Origin: Hemerocallis citrina
Taxonomy: Eukaryota; Streptophyta; Magnoliopsida; Asparagales; Asphodelaceae
Reading direction: 5' to 3'
Length of the DNA stretch: 64,000 nt
Assembly: GCA_017893485.1 (NCBI GenBank)
Contig: CM030364.1
Coordinates: 245,223,818-245,287,817 of the forward strand
In this document: one piece after another, positions 21,431 to 34,790 of the stretch
Numbering within the stretch: the first letter of the stretch is position 1
Layout of the letters: every line of letters starts with the position of its first letter
The notes under the pieces: generated by a model
What the model saw: the letters and a program-made list of their open reading frames with translations, nothing else
Databases searched by the model: none
What the model was told of the DNA's origin: nothing
Made by a program: the position numbers and the translations under genes

Positions 21431-23339
21431 GATATTCGTATCTGCATAACATAATATTATAGGTTATATGGTAAATTGCAAAAAACACCTCCGGACTATT
21501 AGGTCAACCAAATAACCCCTCCATTTCTATTCAATGCAATAAGCATGAACTATCTAAAAGGGGTCATAAAAACAGGCTATGTTGGTTGGCCTAATCAAAC
21601 TCGTTCAATTAATGTATGGTGACGAAAATATCATTTTTAAATTTTTTCCCCACTACTTTTAATTTCCCACCAAGCTTTCCCTCCATTTCCAAACTATTAA
21701 TCTTACACATTTTTTTCATCACCATCAAAAGCTTCCTCTTCTTCCTCACTATAAAAAAGATCAAATATTTTATGGGCACATGTTGCATTCGAATTTTAAT
21801 GATTCAGTATTTTGTCATGGTTGATGACGACATTTTCATTCCAATACGGAACATAATATGGTTTTTGTGTAGAAACTATAATAGTTCTTATTCTTTACTT
21901 TTGTTAAAGATATTGAATGTGATACTTGTGATACATTTTTGCTAAGTTAAATTAAACCGTACTAAGTTCTTTTGCTTGAACTATATATGTTTATGCACCT
22001 TGTTTGATTTCTAGAGATATATCTCATAAAATTCTTATTTGCAATGTTTAAACATAAATGCTAGCAAAGATGCAAGAGATGAATCTGTCAACATTGATTT
22101 TTGAAGATAATGATTTGCTCGAAATGGGGGAGTAAACATAAAACAGCTTGCAAAGATAGTGTCTAAGAAATAAATTAATTTACTTGCCTGGTGGAACTTG
22201 TTATTGAGTTTAAGATTCCTATCTTTAAGCTTAAACTCTTATTATTGAAATTTATTTGTTTCGGTTGAGTTGAGACTATGACAGGTTTCTCGTGTTGGTT
22301 TAGTTATTACGAACTATTCGGTTTTGATATGTTCTTGAAACTATTTAATTATTTTGGTTTAGTCATTGTTGAGCTATTCAAGTTTTATAATTGATTTAGT
22401 TCTTGTGAACTATATCTATGTGATGCATGTCTTTTACTGAATATTGCAATTAATGACAGTCTACTTTATGTTGTACTGTTTTATAATCTGTTATGTTTGA
22501 TATATATATATTGAGAATTACGTCAGAGTTTTTTTTTTTTTTTTTATTAAGACGTTCATTATCTATCATAACTAATATAAAAAATATCTTAGGTTCAAGG
22601 CCAGACTACGTCGAAATTTTTACTTTAAAAAATATATATTTATTAAGACGTACATCAACGCGTAAATTACTAGTATATACTAGCTAGACATAGTAGTATG
22701 GTTATTTCAATATCATGCATAAGGCATAATATCTTGAGCAAACCTACTAACTCTAATTTTTCTGTTTGTTCTTTCTTCTTCAATACTCAACAAAATAATC
22801 CTTATACTTTAATCTTCGAAATATTTTTGCCAGATTTATAAAATTTTACTAATAATTATGATTTCAACAAAATAATCCTTATACTTTTTATCTTCGAAAT
22901 ATTTTTGCCAGGTTTATAATATTTTACTAATAATTATGATTTGATTGTGATTGGTACGGTCAATCTGATGATTCAAAATTTGCGAAAAAGAAATCCCTTC
23001 AAGGTGTAGGTCAAAATAATTGTTAGGTTTAGACCCCCGAAACATAGACATCTCCACACAAAAATAATATTATTAACTCCCCCCAATTCAATGAGTATGG
23101 CTACCATTTACAAAACTTCCAAGAAAAACGAAACATAATCCTCTAAAATGTGAAGTTCTATCGACAAGTCTACTACTGTTGAATTTGTTATTTACCAACT
23201 TTTATATCCCTTGGCACGTGGATCATCTTTCATAACGTATTACTTTGTACAGAATCGTAATTGTCAGGGAATTTAATTGGGAGGAGCATCCACAGGTTAT
23301 CTTTGTCAAAATTTGGAGATGAGTAATCTTGATATGTGT
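21431..23339. other. AT-rich DNA without recognisable genes
   Basis: The stretch contains a T-run at 22531-22548 and a 77-bp direct duplication (22788-22864 and 22865-22941, both starting caacaaaataatcct). The ORF at 21616-21945 is AT-rich and low-complexity without family resemblance. The right edge fades into family B LTR sequence near 23340. Confidence 0.5.
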
Positions 23340-24254
23340 TACTTTTGTAGTGAACAAAGTAGAGATTGTACTTGGAGGAGGGGTCCGTATTTTTCTAAAT
23401 AATTTTCCGGCTACCGTTTTATCATATGATTGTGGATTACGGCCGTAATCCCAATCTATCGTGTACCATATCGTTGCCAATGACCGTATCGTACACCGAA
23501 AGGTAAATAGTGTTTACCGTTGACGAATACATGATCTACGGAGTACACCACTTAAGTCTAAACGAAATTGATTGTATGCATCGAACCTGTGGTATGGAAC
23601 ATATGGGACACAGTAGTACGTGCATTAGTTAGAATTTAAAATGATTAATAGACATAAGGATTGACACATCACTGACATTGCATATTGTTCATCATTGTTT
23701 CTATTGATACCGAATGTTGGCTAAGTGTTACCATTATTGATCATTGATTACTATTACCGAATATTGCATCATTGTTTATAGCCATTATACCGATTATCAT
23801 GGTATCGATTATTATTATTGTCCCGTGTTATTGATTCATATTGATTCATTGATTCATTGTTATACCGTTATTTCATTGTTCCTTACTTTCTCTACTTGTT
23901 GTCCATGACTTGCTCTAAGAACAATTTTTCTTCTCTTTTTAGATAAAGTGTACACAGGTATGAAGGAGAATTTCCTGCTAGGAATGGAGAACAGACATTC
24001 TAAAGACTTAATGCTCTTTAATTGCTTAATGCTTTAATGAACTTATTGTATTGAGACTTGTTACTATTGTATTGGGATTTATTATTGTATTGGGCTTATG
24101 TCCCGGATTTTATTATTGTTTTCAAATGTTGGATTATTATTGTATTTGGATATTTTATATTGTTTTATTCCAAGTATTATTGTTCATGAGATTATTATTA
24201 TTGCCTGCGCATTTGTTTTGTATTGATTATATTGTTGAGTTAATCGGATAAACA

Positions 24255-27200
24255 TGTAACGCCCCGAATTCCAAAATACACTGAATTCGAGATTCCACAG
24301 GATCTTTACACTTCATTTAGTACAATTTTACAAGAAATTTAAAACTTTTCACTTTACATCAGATTTACATGAAAACTATACACTTTACATTTGTACAGCA
24401 GAAGCAAATTTACAACATTTAAATAAATGTACAACAACATTTGAATAATCTCTAAGCATCTGTTCCTCTTTAATTTTTATCATGTCATTTACCCTGCATT
24501 CAAAACTGTGGGTACGTCAGTTTATTCAACCGACGAACATTATACACGGCCATCCTCTCTATGTCGGAAATAGTATAACTCATTTTTCATATTTAACAAA
24601 CACAAACTTGTCACATATCAAACTAAAGGGAATACCCTATTGATGTCGTGTTGTGATTGTGCACTTAGTCCTTAATGCAATTAATTATATTACATGACAC
24701 TAATGCACACTTGTTCGGATTCTATGCATCCCATACTACATAGGTCCGAGAGCAAGCCTCTTATTCGTTCTTCATCTTTGTAGGGTTCAATCTCTCGTCA
24801 TGACTTAATCTACTACTGTAACTACGGTAAGTATCCTAGATAATCTATGAGTACAAGCTCGTGTACAGAAAACCTGGAGGGGAATCCCACACCATGTTTT
24901 GACTCATCATGCATGCATTCTGTGGCAATTCAGCCTCCTTCATGGCACACGATCCTCTTGCAGTCACCAAACATCCCACAAGCGTCGCCAAGGTCCGATC
25001 ATTCTGAGTAGTGCCCACGCCATGTCTTGACGCATCAAGCATGCATTCTGTGGCTCACCCCCGCATCGTAAATACGAAGCTCTCATACTTGTGTTTTTCT
25101 CTCACTTTCATCACCTCTTCACTATGTACTAATTTTTTAACTTAATAAAATCATAAAAAAAATCAATCTATTAGAGTTAGCCCTCTCACTACTACCGGTC
25201 TTATTACTTTCATTTCACACTGACCCAACCTGGTCTTTTCAATTTCAATATTCATAATTCTTCATCATTTTCACTTGCCGGTGTGAGTTTTAGCGACACT
25301 CTAATCTTCAATTTCAATTCATAATTCACATGTCTGAGTTTTCATACTCAATAATATTTCTCTTTTCCAATAGCATGATTTCTAAATTATTCATAAGTCC
25401 AATCATACATGGAATTCAATTATTCATCAAGTAGTTTATGAAATATCATTTTCACATTAAAATCACATCACTAGTTATATGATCAAAATGAATATTCACG
25501 CTTCATAATTTTCACACTATTCTCCAATGAGAATAATTCACATCACTTCACTACATATGATTTCTTTCTTTGTTATATTGCTTTTCTAACACTTCATTTC
25601 AAGTTCTTTTGCGAATTATGACCTCCACAAAATATAAGTGTAAAACCATAGTTCTATTTATACATTTGTTCTCAAAACATACTCTATTCCATGTAAATAA
25701 TTCCCAAATTATTTTTCATAAGTTCCACATATTTTTAGAATAATAATCATATTTTTTCATAATTTTCCAATCATCAAAACACCCAAAAAAATATTTTTTC
25801 CCACAACATAAACACAGGCCGAGACCAAGGATCGAACTAGCGACCACAGGGAAACAAGCCACAGGCACAGACCAGAAGGCCGAAAGCAATAGGTGATATA
25901 AAGAAGGGCTGAGAGCATTAAATGCTCTCGGCTGTAGTTACTTTGTTTTTCAAAAATACAAAACAAATATATAGTGCTAACGGGATTCGAACCAGCAACC
26001 TATGAGGCACCCGAACCCACTGTAGCAATTAAGAGCATCCCGACCACTTGAGCTATAAGCTCAAGTTGTCATAGTTCAACTCGAACTCTAATTAAATCAA
26101 TTCTCTCTGTTTAGTAAAACATTTCGATGTTCAAAAAGCTCTCATTTGATTCTACTCTTACTAAACTTGCTGTAAATTTCCATATTGACTATTCTCATCA
26201 TAATTTACACTCCAGTATACAAAAATAATTTTTTCCCAATAATTAACACATATTTTCCATACAATTTGGTTAAATCATAAGCTACTACTCCCACATTTCT
26301 TTTTCGACATTTCTTATCTAATTTTAATTTCAATAATCTCTACATCAATTTTCTATTTTTATTCATTTCACAAACATACAAATTATTTTCTAATTCATTC
26401 ATTACAACATTATTACGAAAAGTCCATTTAAGCACATAAAGTAACATTGTCAATCTACTAACTCTTGCATATAATTCTTGATGTTAATAATGAAGTTTTC
26501 CTCAAACAATCCATGGCTATAATCAATTTACTCATAACTTAAATTTCATGATAGAGCCACATACAATTTGCATATCAACATTTCAATCAATCAATAAGCC
26601 ACCATTTTTTCCCAATTAAAATGTACTCTTATTAATCTTTTTCATGCATCATTATTTCAATTCAAATCTAGCATGCTTCCTAATTAGAAATACGGAAAAT
26701 TACCCACCTTAATTGGAGAGACTACAATTAGCAACACCTCTTAAACAAATGTCCTTGCCAAGAGAGCGATCCTCCTCCTCATCGACATGCACACAAGCTC
26801 CCAAAGATGCCAAACCCGAGCCTCCCCTTGATGCCGGCCTCTCCTTGTTGATGCAAGCACAAACTCCCCACACAACTCTCAATCTTTTAACTCACTTGCT
26901 AAACTACTAATAATTTATTTTAAACTATAGGTTTGGAGGAATAATTAGTACAAAATAACTAGGCTGGGGGGGGGGGGTATTTATACTAAAAATTTGGGTA
27001 AATGGAAGGCTAGGATTAAACTAGGAGTTAGAAACAAAAGGCTAGGATTCAAGGAGGAGTTACAATAACCAACAATCATCAAGTAACCACCACCCATGAC
27101 TCCACTTGAAATTTCTTTTCCTTCCAATGTCAAAACCGGCCTCACATGTGTGCATTTGCACATGTACGTGCAATGCACATGCATGCAACTTGTCTCCATT

Positions 27201-27535
27201 TAAAAATTGTACATTATATTTTACATAAAAATAATCTTTAAAATGTATTCTACATTACAAGTTGTTTTAAAATAAAAATAACTCATGGGCTTTAGTTTAT
27301 GGGCCAAAATAATAGTTTATAAAAAGATAATAAATAAAATTAATTTGGGCTTTAAAAAGAAAGGCTTTTGTCTATTTGAAAAAAGCCTTTATATAAAAAT
27401 AATTAAAGAGCACATATACATATATCTATACTCATCATGGAAGAAATAAAATTTAATATTACCAAAAATATTGCACGTGCACACTACGTGCAAAATAAAT
27501 AATAAACTTTCATAAATGAAAATCGGGGCATTACA
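24255..27535 (-). mobile_element. Ty3/gypsy solo LTR (family A), with perfect 5-bp target duplication
   Basis: The 3281-bp LTR starts tgtaacgccccgaattcc and ends aatcggggcattaca. It is flanked by aaaca at 24250-24254 and aaaca at 27536-27540. Removing it rejoins the family B sequence ...gttgagttaatcggataaaca / gattatggatgacgttag exactly as in the uninterrupted copies near 6545, 10710 and 52995. Minus orientation is inferred from the related copy at 28728. No internal sequence remains, so it arose by LTR-LTR recombination. Confidence 0.92.
25983..26055 (-). promoter_or_regulatory. tRNA-like Pol III boxes inside the family A LTR
   Basis: On the minus strand, TAGCTCAAGTGG (26055-26044) resembles a tRNA A box and GGTTCGAATCC (25993-25983) is a perfect B box, 50 bases apart. 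A foldable tRNA was not found. A weaker B-box-like site lies at about 25828. Related sites occur in the copies at 34791 and 63132. Confidence 0.5.
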
Positions 27536-27619
27536 AAACAGATTATGGATGACGTTAGTCATTCGCTGGGCCAATATCATGTACTCGTATTCCGTATTTT
27601 GGGAAAGCGGGGCGTGACA

Positions 27620-28527
27620 GAATGACTCTACATGCTTGATGGAGTCGGAATTCGGAATTGTTGGTCCTGCTCCAGTGTTCCAGCACACTCCTACCATCAT
27701 AAATGCATTCAGGGTCTATTAAACCCCAGCAATCTCGGTTTCTAGATCAAGCATGTTCTCATGGGCTCCCTCCTCGTTGTTGTGATTCCTTGTTCTAGGT
27801 CCTACCATTTCTGGGCCTACAAAATACACCAATTTGGTTAGGGAAATAATGTCTCATAGATTTTCACACCAAATGATCAAAATAAAATTTTATTTATTCA
27901 TTTGCCGAAATCCATACACTAAAATAATAAATAAGCTAATTTATTCAAAATAGTTCATAAATCCATGAAAATATCTAAACAAATTTTTTTCCACTCAAGT
28001 CTAGAAAACTAAAACAATCATAATAGCAATCAGATGTGACTGCTCCTCTTGTCCTCTCTGAGTTCAGTTCACAGTTCATCAAGTTCCTGCTGCAACTCGT
28101 CGCAGCGTCACCTGAAGTCCATCTTTCCCCACCTAGTATAGTTATCCAACTGGGCAAAATGTCGTGCTGATGCATATCAACACTTCTCGAGGCTCTTTAC
28201 TCTATCGCTCAGATCTGCAATATTCTGCTTGTTTTTTGAATGAAGTCCCTCAAGATGGGTCACTCGCCACTGATAAATGTACATTTGACATCGAAGTAAC
28301 GTGATAATGTGATCCTTCTTGGTCAAGTCTGGCGATTCGTCTGAAGACCGAAGGTTTCTTAGGAAGGGGAGTGATCTCCCGCGATTCCTGCTATTCCTCC
28401 TTATCCTCTAGCTCTTCTTCAGGTTCCTCTTCCGGATCCTCTTTTAGATCCTCCTCGGAATCCTCTACAGGGCCTTGAAGAAATCTTCTTCTCCCACATT
28501 TCTTATAGGATCTTGATTATCCGCCAT
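27620..28527 (-). pseudogene. Ty3/gypsy gag remnant of a family A element
   Basis: The minus-strand ATG at 28527 starts MADNQDPIRNVGEEDFF, followed by a frameshift into an acidic run (EEDLKEDPEEEPEEELED), a typical gag N-terminus. It lies 186 bp inside the primer-binding site at 28713, the expected place for gag. Later frames (LPKKPSVFRRIARLDQ near 28340, QLDNYTRWGK near 28135) are separated by stops. An acceptor-like tgtag precedes a further block at 27816 (MVGPRTRNHNNEEG), so a gag intron is possible but unproven. The element is cut at 27619 by family B LTR sequence; pol is absent. Repeat-family homology could refine its lineage, likely a chromovirus-like gypsy. Confidence 0.65.
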
Positions 28528-28712
28528 CCTACAGAAAGATGGAAAAGAACATCAGTACACATGTAGAGCAACATAAGTGAAAGTTCAACAACTACATATT
28601 CATGACTCTACGACTGATACTCACACCTCTAATGTCCACTTAGGTACTCACCCTCTAATGTCCACCTAGGTTTATTTCCCATACCATGTTTAGTACTAAT
28701 AATTAATGTTTT

Positions 28713-28723
28713 CTCTGATACCA
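28713..28723 (-). promoter_or_regulatory. Primer-binding site, initiator tRNA-Met type, minus strand
   Basis: The minus strand reads tggtatcagag four bases after the LTR end (28728). It sets family A orientation in this window: copies beginning TGTA...GCCC at their lower coordinate are on the minus strand. Confidence 0.85.
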
Positions 28724-30826
28724 TTTCTGTAGTGCCCGAATTATATACACAGAAAATCTATGACTCATCCAAAATCTTTTGTTCAATGTAATATAAACAT
28801 AGTACAAAAATACAGAGAAATTTAAAACTTCTATTACATTAGCTCTTTTTACAATGCACAAGCGAAATTATTACACATTAATTACAACTTGATACAATAT
28901 TAAACTTCATTCTCCATTAGAACATGTGCCTTAAATCATATCCATGCCGCTCATTATCAAGAGTCCTTCAAAACTATTAAACTGTGAGCACGTCAGTTGA
29001 ATACAACTGACACAATGCTGATAAAAGTAGCGAACTTCCAATTCTTACAACCACAAACTCGATGCAAAATAAAAACAACAATTACAAAGACATATAAAAC
29101 AAGAAGTAAATATATTCTAAGTGGATAAGTGTATGCCATGAAACAAAAATCAAAATGCATAAAATAAATGTCCAATAAAACAACAGATGCACACAATGCT
29201 CTCTAACCCACTTGTTCTGATTCTATGCATCTCATACTACATAGGTTCGAGGGCAAGACCTTAGCATTCACCTTATTGTAGGGTTTAATCCCTTGTTATC
29301 CAACCTAACTTGATGACTGTACTCCAACGCGTAATCATGTGCAATCGCAGCCCCAGGATCGGGGACTTTACCGACCTACCCCTAGCCCAACATCAGTAAA
29401 TTTACCGGTGTATCCTAGGTCCCGAACATTCCTAGGAACAATAGTTCTTTACTAGACATGTTCGTTAACCATGGCAAGCCGACCACCCCGCAACTAAGAA
29501 CTAGGCCTACCCCTAGCCCACCTTCCGTGGATTTACCGGGTGTATCCTTTCCGTCCCGAATATTCCTAGGAATCGCAGTTCTTTACTGGACATGTTCGTC
29601 GTTGTTTTCAAACATGTCTCCATCTAATGTTTGTCTTTATGTTCTAACAAAATAACCACCACCACCGAGAGCTAGCTCACCCCACCCAACTTAACTCAAA
29701 CATCACTAGGAATTCTAGCCTAACTTGGCTAACTCCCACATTAAATAATCTCAACATGCCGGTTTCCAGGGTCCTGCTCAGCCTCTAGATCATTCACAAA
29801 TCAAACCTCAACACGTTCCTTTTCTAGGGTTTTCCCCAGTAACCCTAATTCTTAGAATAACCACAAACCGTTCATCCATAATTCATTCCATCTTATATTC
29901 AGTTCCAATTTACAATTTCACACATAACAACATTAATTTTAAATTAATACATTGCTAACCCTTTCAAATTTAACTCATCAATTATTAATTTTAACAATAT
30001 GACTAGACCACCATAGATCTTCTTTCCTCAATTAAATGGACAAAACTACTTCCATAATTACTTTAACTTCATCATTTACATTTATAGAAACAAGCCAAAA
30101 TAATCAACTAGTTTAAATTGATCAAAAAAAATTTTACGCCCCGAATTCCAAACATAGGTAATTCGTAGCACAAACATGATTTTTTTACTTCAATTTCGTA
30201 CAATAGTCACAAAAATATCCCAAGAGCATTACCTTGATCCAGATAATTTCAGAGATGAATCCCACACCGCAGATGAACCGGAGACACTTCCACTCACACC
30301 TCGATAATTCTGGGGACCATTTCACACCGCAGATTAGCTAAGACCCTCATACTTATATTTTCCCTTACTTCATCACATCTCCCATCTAGTTAGGGGTGGC
30401 AATCGGTCCGGGCTGGCCTGAGACCGGCCCCGCTCGGTCCTAGGCCCAACCCGACCTCCCAAACCCGGGCTGAACCGGGGTCAGACCGCCCCAAACATGG
30501 GGTCCAGTTCAGTTCACAAAAACGGGGGAAAACCCGGTAGCGGCACGACAGACCCGAGACTGGATTGAACCAGCCCGGGCTGGTCCGGGCTGGCCCGCGT
30601 GCCGACCGTTGGCTGCTACTAGGTTTTTTTTCCAGAAATTTTCTATTGAAAAAGGGTATGTAAAATTACCAAAATACCCCCCAACGGATTTATACTAGCT
30701 AGTTTTTGAGGGGGTATTTTGGGAAATTGAAGAAATACATATTCTATATATACAACCTCAATTCATTCAATTCTCTTCACAAATTCACTCAACTCTCTCT
30801 ACTATCTCACAACTTTCTCAACAAAT

Positions 30827-30990
30827 CAACAACAATCAACAACATTTAACTACTCTCTTCCAAGATTCAACATCAATCACATCAACAACATTCAACTACT
30901 CTCCTTCAAGATTCAACATCAACAACATTCAACTACTCTCTTTCAAGATTCAACATCAACAACATTCAAAAACAATCAACAACAACACTA
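30827..30990 (+). repeat. Minisatellite in the hAT 5' region
   Basis: Units of about 30-45 bp, made of attcaactactctc, caagattcaacatcaa and caacaacattcaa, repeat imperfectly three to four times between the hAT end and the transposase. Confidence 0.65.
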
Positions 30991-31568
30991 TAAGCTCTCA
31001 ACTCTCTCTACCTTCATTCTTCAATCTACATTGTACACTTATATGGTATTTTCGTATTTATATAATTTTCAGAATTATCATTATTGTTTGTTATCATTTA
31101 TTTCTCATAATTAGATTGGGTTTTCTTGTTCTTCTTCTTCTCCTTTTTAGACTTTTTTTGGTAAATTGGTAAACATACATTAGAATAATCATTTAATAGT
31201 TGTTGTTTTATTTGCTTTGTAGAATAATTTTATATAACATACACTAGTTTATCTATCTTTACTTGTTTTGTAGAATTAAAATTTTAAAATATACACTACA
31301 ATTAATTTTTAAAACATACATTAGAATTAATTTTTAGAACATACACTAAAATTTTTATAACATACACTAGTTTAGATGGCATGTAACCGATCACGTGGTA
31401 GACATAGTAGCCAAGAGTTCACTAGTAGTCGTTGCATTCCTTCCAATTTTATATAACATCCACTAGTTTTGATTGTGAAGAAACATTTTACAATGATGAT
31501 AGTATTCCCGATTGTCATGAAACACACACACGGATGAAGTACAAATAGAAGACATAGAACTACAACTA

Positions 31569-33480
31569 TTGGAACAAGGCCCATCTCAATCCCGTAAAAC
31601 AAGAGGGAACACATCCGAAGTACACAAATATTTTGACTATGTCCCTTCACAAAATAATAAGAATGTAGGATTAAATTTTTTTAAGAAGTGTCAAACACCC
31701 TATAAGTTTATACTAGGATCGGGAACGGGTACACTTCAACGACACAAGTAAATGTCAACCCGAATTTTCTAAAGAAAACCTCACAAAACAAAAAATACAC
31801 CCTAAGACCGGCCAAATAGATAGTCATATCTACGATCACGATATTGTTCGTAGAGAAATGGCTAAGCTAGTAATTAGAGATGAATTACCATATTCTTTTG
31901 GTGAAAGTAGGAATGTAGAGACCTTTGCACAAACCGCATTAAACCCCCATTATAAAAAAATTCCTAGGAATGTAGTAAAGGGTGATTGTAAATTAGTTTA
32001 AAATGAGGCTAAGAATTTTTTAGTAGCAACACTTACGTCACTAAATACTAGAGTTTCTTTGACATCAGATGGGTGGGTAGGAGTGAACGGCATACCAATG
32101 ATGTGTGTAACATGTCATTGGATAGATTCCGATTGGATACTTCAAAAGAGGATAATTTCATTCGGATTTGTTAGGTACCCACATAAGGGTAAAATAATTG
32201 TCACACACATCATGGAAGCATGTAATAATTTTGGTATTTTTGATAAAATTTTTGCTATTGGTTTTGATAACGCCTCTAATAATACTAAGACAATTGCTAG
32301 TTTGCTAATTACACTTAATCCTTTAGAACTGGAAATTTTTCATGTTATGTGTGCTTGTCATATTTTAAATCTTTGTGAACAAGATGCACTTAAATATGGA
32401 CACGATAAAATTGAGGCAATGAGAAATTGTGTTCATTTTATTACGTTGAGTGGTCCAATATATCAAGCTTTTCATGATTGGTGTCAATTTAGAGAAATTG
32501 TATTTAAACGTCTTCCTAAAGATGTTAGACATCATTGAAATTCTACTTTTGATTTATTAAGTGTTGTTCTTCACTATCATTTTAATCTTAAAGAATTTTG
32601 TATTGCAATGGATATGCAAGATTGTATGTTAGATGATGATTTTGGTTTTTTGCCGATAGTTTGTACAAATTTTTAGAAACTTTTAATGATGCTACTTTAC
32701 AATTTTTAAAAATATATACATCTATATCTAATTGTATTTTACTTGCAATTGTCACTATGATCACAACAATTAAAGATTTGGTAAATGACCATTTCATTGG
32801 AGAAATGGTTTATGCCGCTTATATTAAAATTTTAAAATATTTTCATCATCTTCTTATGTTATATTGTATTGCTAGTATAATGAATCTCATGATTAAGTTA
32901 GATGGAAAAAAAAAATTTAATTGAGATTTTTTATACTTATGCTCCACACGAAGAAATAGATGATTTTAGTCATGTTGTTTTCACTACAAAATTTGAAAAT
33001 ATTTTGACAAGTTTATATGATAGTTACGACAGAATTTATTCATCTAACACTAAACAAACACAAAATGTTAGTTCTTCTTATTCTTCTATGTTATCAAAGG
33101 GAAATGGTTTTGCCACTAGTAGTGTTTTAAATCTCATAAAATCAAAAAAACCAAGAACCAATTCACCAAATGAGATGAATTGGTATAATGCACAACCTCC
33201 TATTGAAAATGTAGTAGATGTGTTTTCTTTTTGGAAAAATAATGAAAATATTTTAGTATTCTTTCTCGCATGGCTAAAGATTTGCTAACTGTACCGGTGT
33301 CAACCGTTGCATCAGAAAGTGCTTTTTTCTCTTGGTGGCAGGATTATGAGTCTAAATAGAAATTGCTTGATATCAAAGAATTTGGAGATGTTGGTATGCG
33401 CCGAAGATTGGATGAAAGCGGAAGAGAGGACTCAAGATTTACAAGAAGCACAAAACGGATCAACAAGTAGCGACGAGTGA
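31569..33480 (+). pseudogene. hAT transposase (BED finger, RNase H-like core, hAT dimerisation), broken
   Basis: An N-terminal block (31569-31751) resembles a BED zinc finger (SEVHKYFDYVP, KKCQTPYKFILGSGTGTLQR), though the first cysteine-bearing segment is changed. After a frameshift, RDELPYSFGE (near 31880) leads to the core: SLTSDGWVGVNGIPMM, ITHWID-like CHWIDSDW, IFAIGFDNASNN, CACHILNLC (32059-32538, 159 codons then stop). Further frames 32661-32924 and 32902-33288 follow. The C-terminal hAT dimerisation signature, LTVPVSTVASESA then LGGRIMSLNRN and LEMLVCAEDW, lies at 33280-33420. At least two stops and three shifts rule out an active enzyme, which in intact relatives cuts and pastes the element at its inverted ends. 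Confidence 0.9.
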
Positions 33481-34790
33481 ACATCTAGTATAATGTAATT
33501 TGTATAATATATTGTAAATAATTGAGAAAATTTAGGGGGATGAGATTCTATATTTAGGTTAAGTAGAAGTGCACGACAATAGTCCACTGCCTTCTCTTCA
33601 ATCTAAATAGAGGCAATCTCGATCTCTAAATACAAATGTTTCCCTCGTATTGTAATCTGAAGTTATTTGAATGAATGAAATTTTACTCAATTATTTGATT
33701 ACATATTAAACTTTGTAATTCATAAATATAATTTTTGAATATCTTTTTTATCTATATGATTTTAACAATTGTGAACGAATTTTAAAAAGTTTTTAAAAAA
33801 AATTTTAAAAAATTAAAAATGAAAATAAGCCCGAACTGGCCCAGCCCGACCCCCGAGCTAGCGACCAAGGGCCGGGGCTGGTCCTCAATATCCCAGCAAA
33901 AGCTCGGCCCGGCACGGGAGGACCGAATGCCAACCCTACATCTAGTGTCTGTCCTTAATCCAGTTATAATTATTATGACCTATAGCTAGCTTAACCTCTT
34001 ACCGGACTTAAAACAACCACTGAGAACGCTGGCCTACACTAGCCACTTCTCACATTTTTATTTATCAATTTTGCCAGCAATTCTGGGTCCCACTCATCCT
34101 CTAGAATCCATACATCTCACATTCAGAGATATTCCAGGTTACTCTTAACCTCAATATATAAATTTCATTCATTCATCTATAAATCTTTTATTCACTTATT
34201 TATTCTTTTCAATTCGCTAATCTCAACAATTTGAACACTTCTTACCCACTGTGTTAAAATATTCCAATAGGACTTTCACATTGATAAAGCCTTTCCGAAT
34301 AATGCTCTTAATTATTTATCAAAATAACAGTTTTCAACACCAGTTGTAACACCAAATAATTCTCTAAAGCTCATATGACTATCTCAAATAATCCAAATTT
34401 ATATTTTCTTTTAAGTGAAACGATTATGGAATATACCCAAACCATGAATAAGAACATATCTTCAAAAATGTATTTCTAACCACCAATTAAATCTTAAATA
34501 TTTATTTATTTATTTATTTAAAAAATATTCCATTATTATTTTAAATTAATTTAAACTCCCTTCTCCAGGAAAATACATTAAAAAAAATTAAAAAATGGAA
34601 ATAGTAAAAAGAAAGTGACCATGTCCACACTCGAACACGAGCCCAGCAGCAACCCCGAACACACCCAACATTCAAGATCCCAACACTGTGTTGGTGAAAA
34701 GTCTTCACAAAATATTTACTCTAATTTTCTAGGTACTGATTATGGAATTTTAAAGGTATTTCAAAAAGAAAAGGGGGTCATAGGTCCTAA

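Larger units (their letters stand above)
23340..27619 (+). mobile_element. Ty3/gypsy LTR (family B), 5' truncated, split by a solo LTR
   Basis: 23340-24254 matches the last third of family B LTRs (for example atgattaatagac... near 23641 and tgtccatgacttgctct near 23900). It resumes after the nested LTR at 27541 (gattatggatgacgttagtc) and ends gcggggcgtgaca at 27619. The left edge is approximate because the sequence is diverged; U3 is missing. Confidence 0.75.
30391..33938 (+). mobile_element. hAT DNA transposon, 3548 bp, with 8-bp target duplication
   Basis: The left end taggggtggcaatcggtc and the inverted right end tagggttggcattcggtc match at 16 of 18 bases. The flanks are catctagt at 30383-30390 and catctagt at 33939-33946, a perfect 8-bp duplication, the hAT hallmark. 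Both subterminal regions are rich in ggcccgg / ccgggctgg words, while the interior is AT-rich. It carries a broken transposase gene on the plus strand and has landed in a family A LTR. Confidence 0.95.

Noticed and set aside
25983..26055. Functional tRNA gene
   Set aside because: A and B boxes are 50 bases apart, and no acceptor or anticodon stem can be formed; it lies inside an LTR.
26965..26977. Poly(G) run as a polypurine tract
   Set aside because: It lies inside the solo LTR and not beside an LTR start, so it cannot act as the second-strand primer there.
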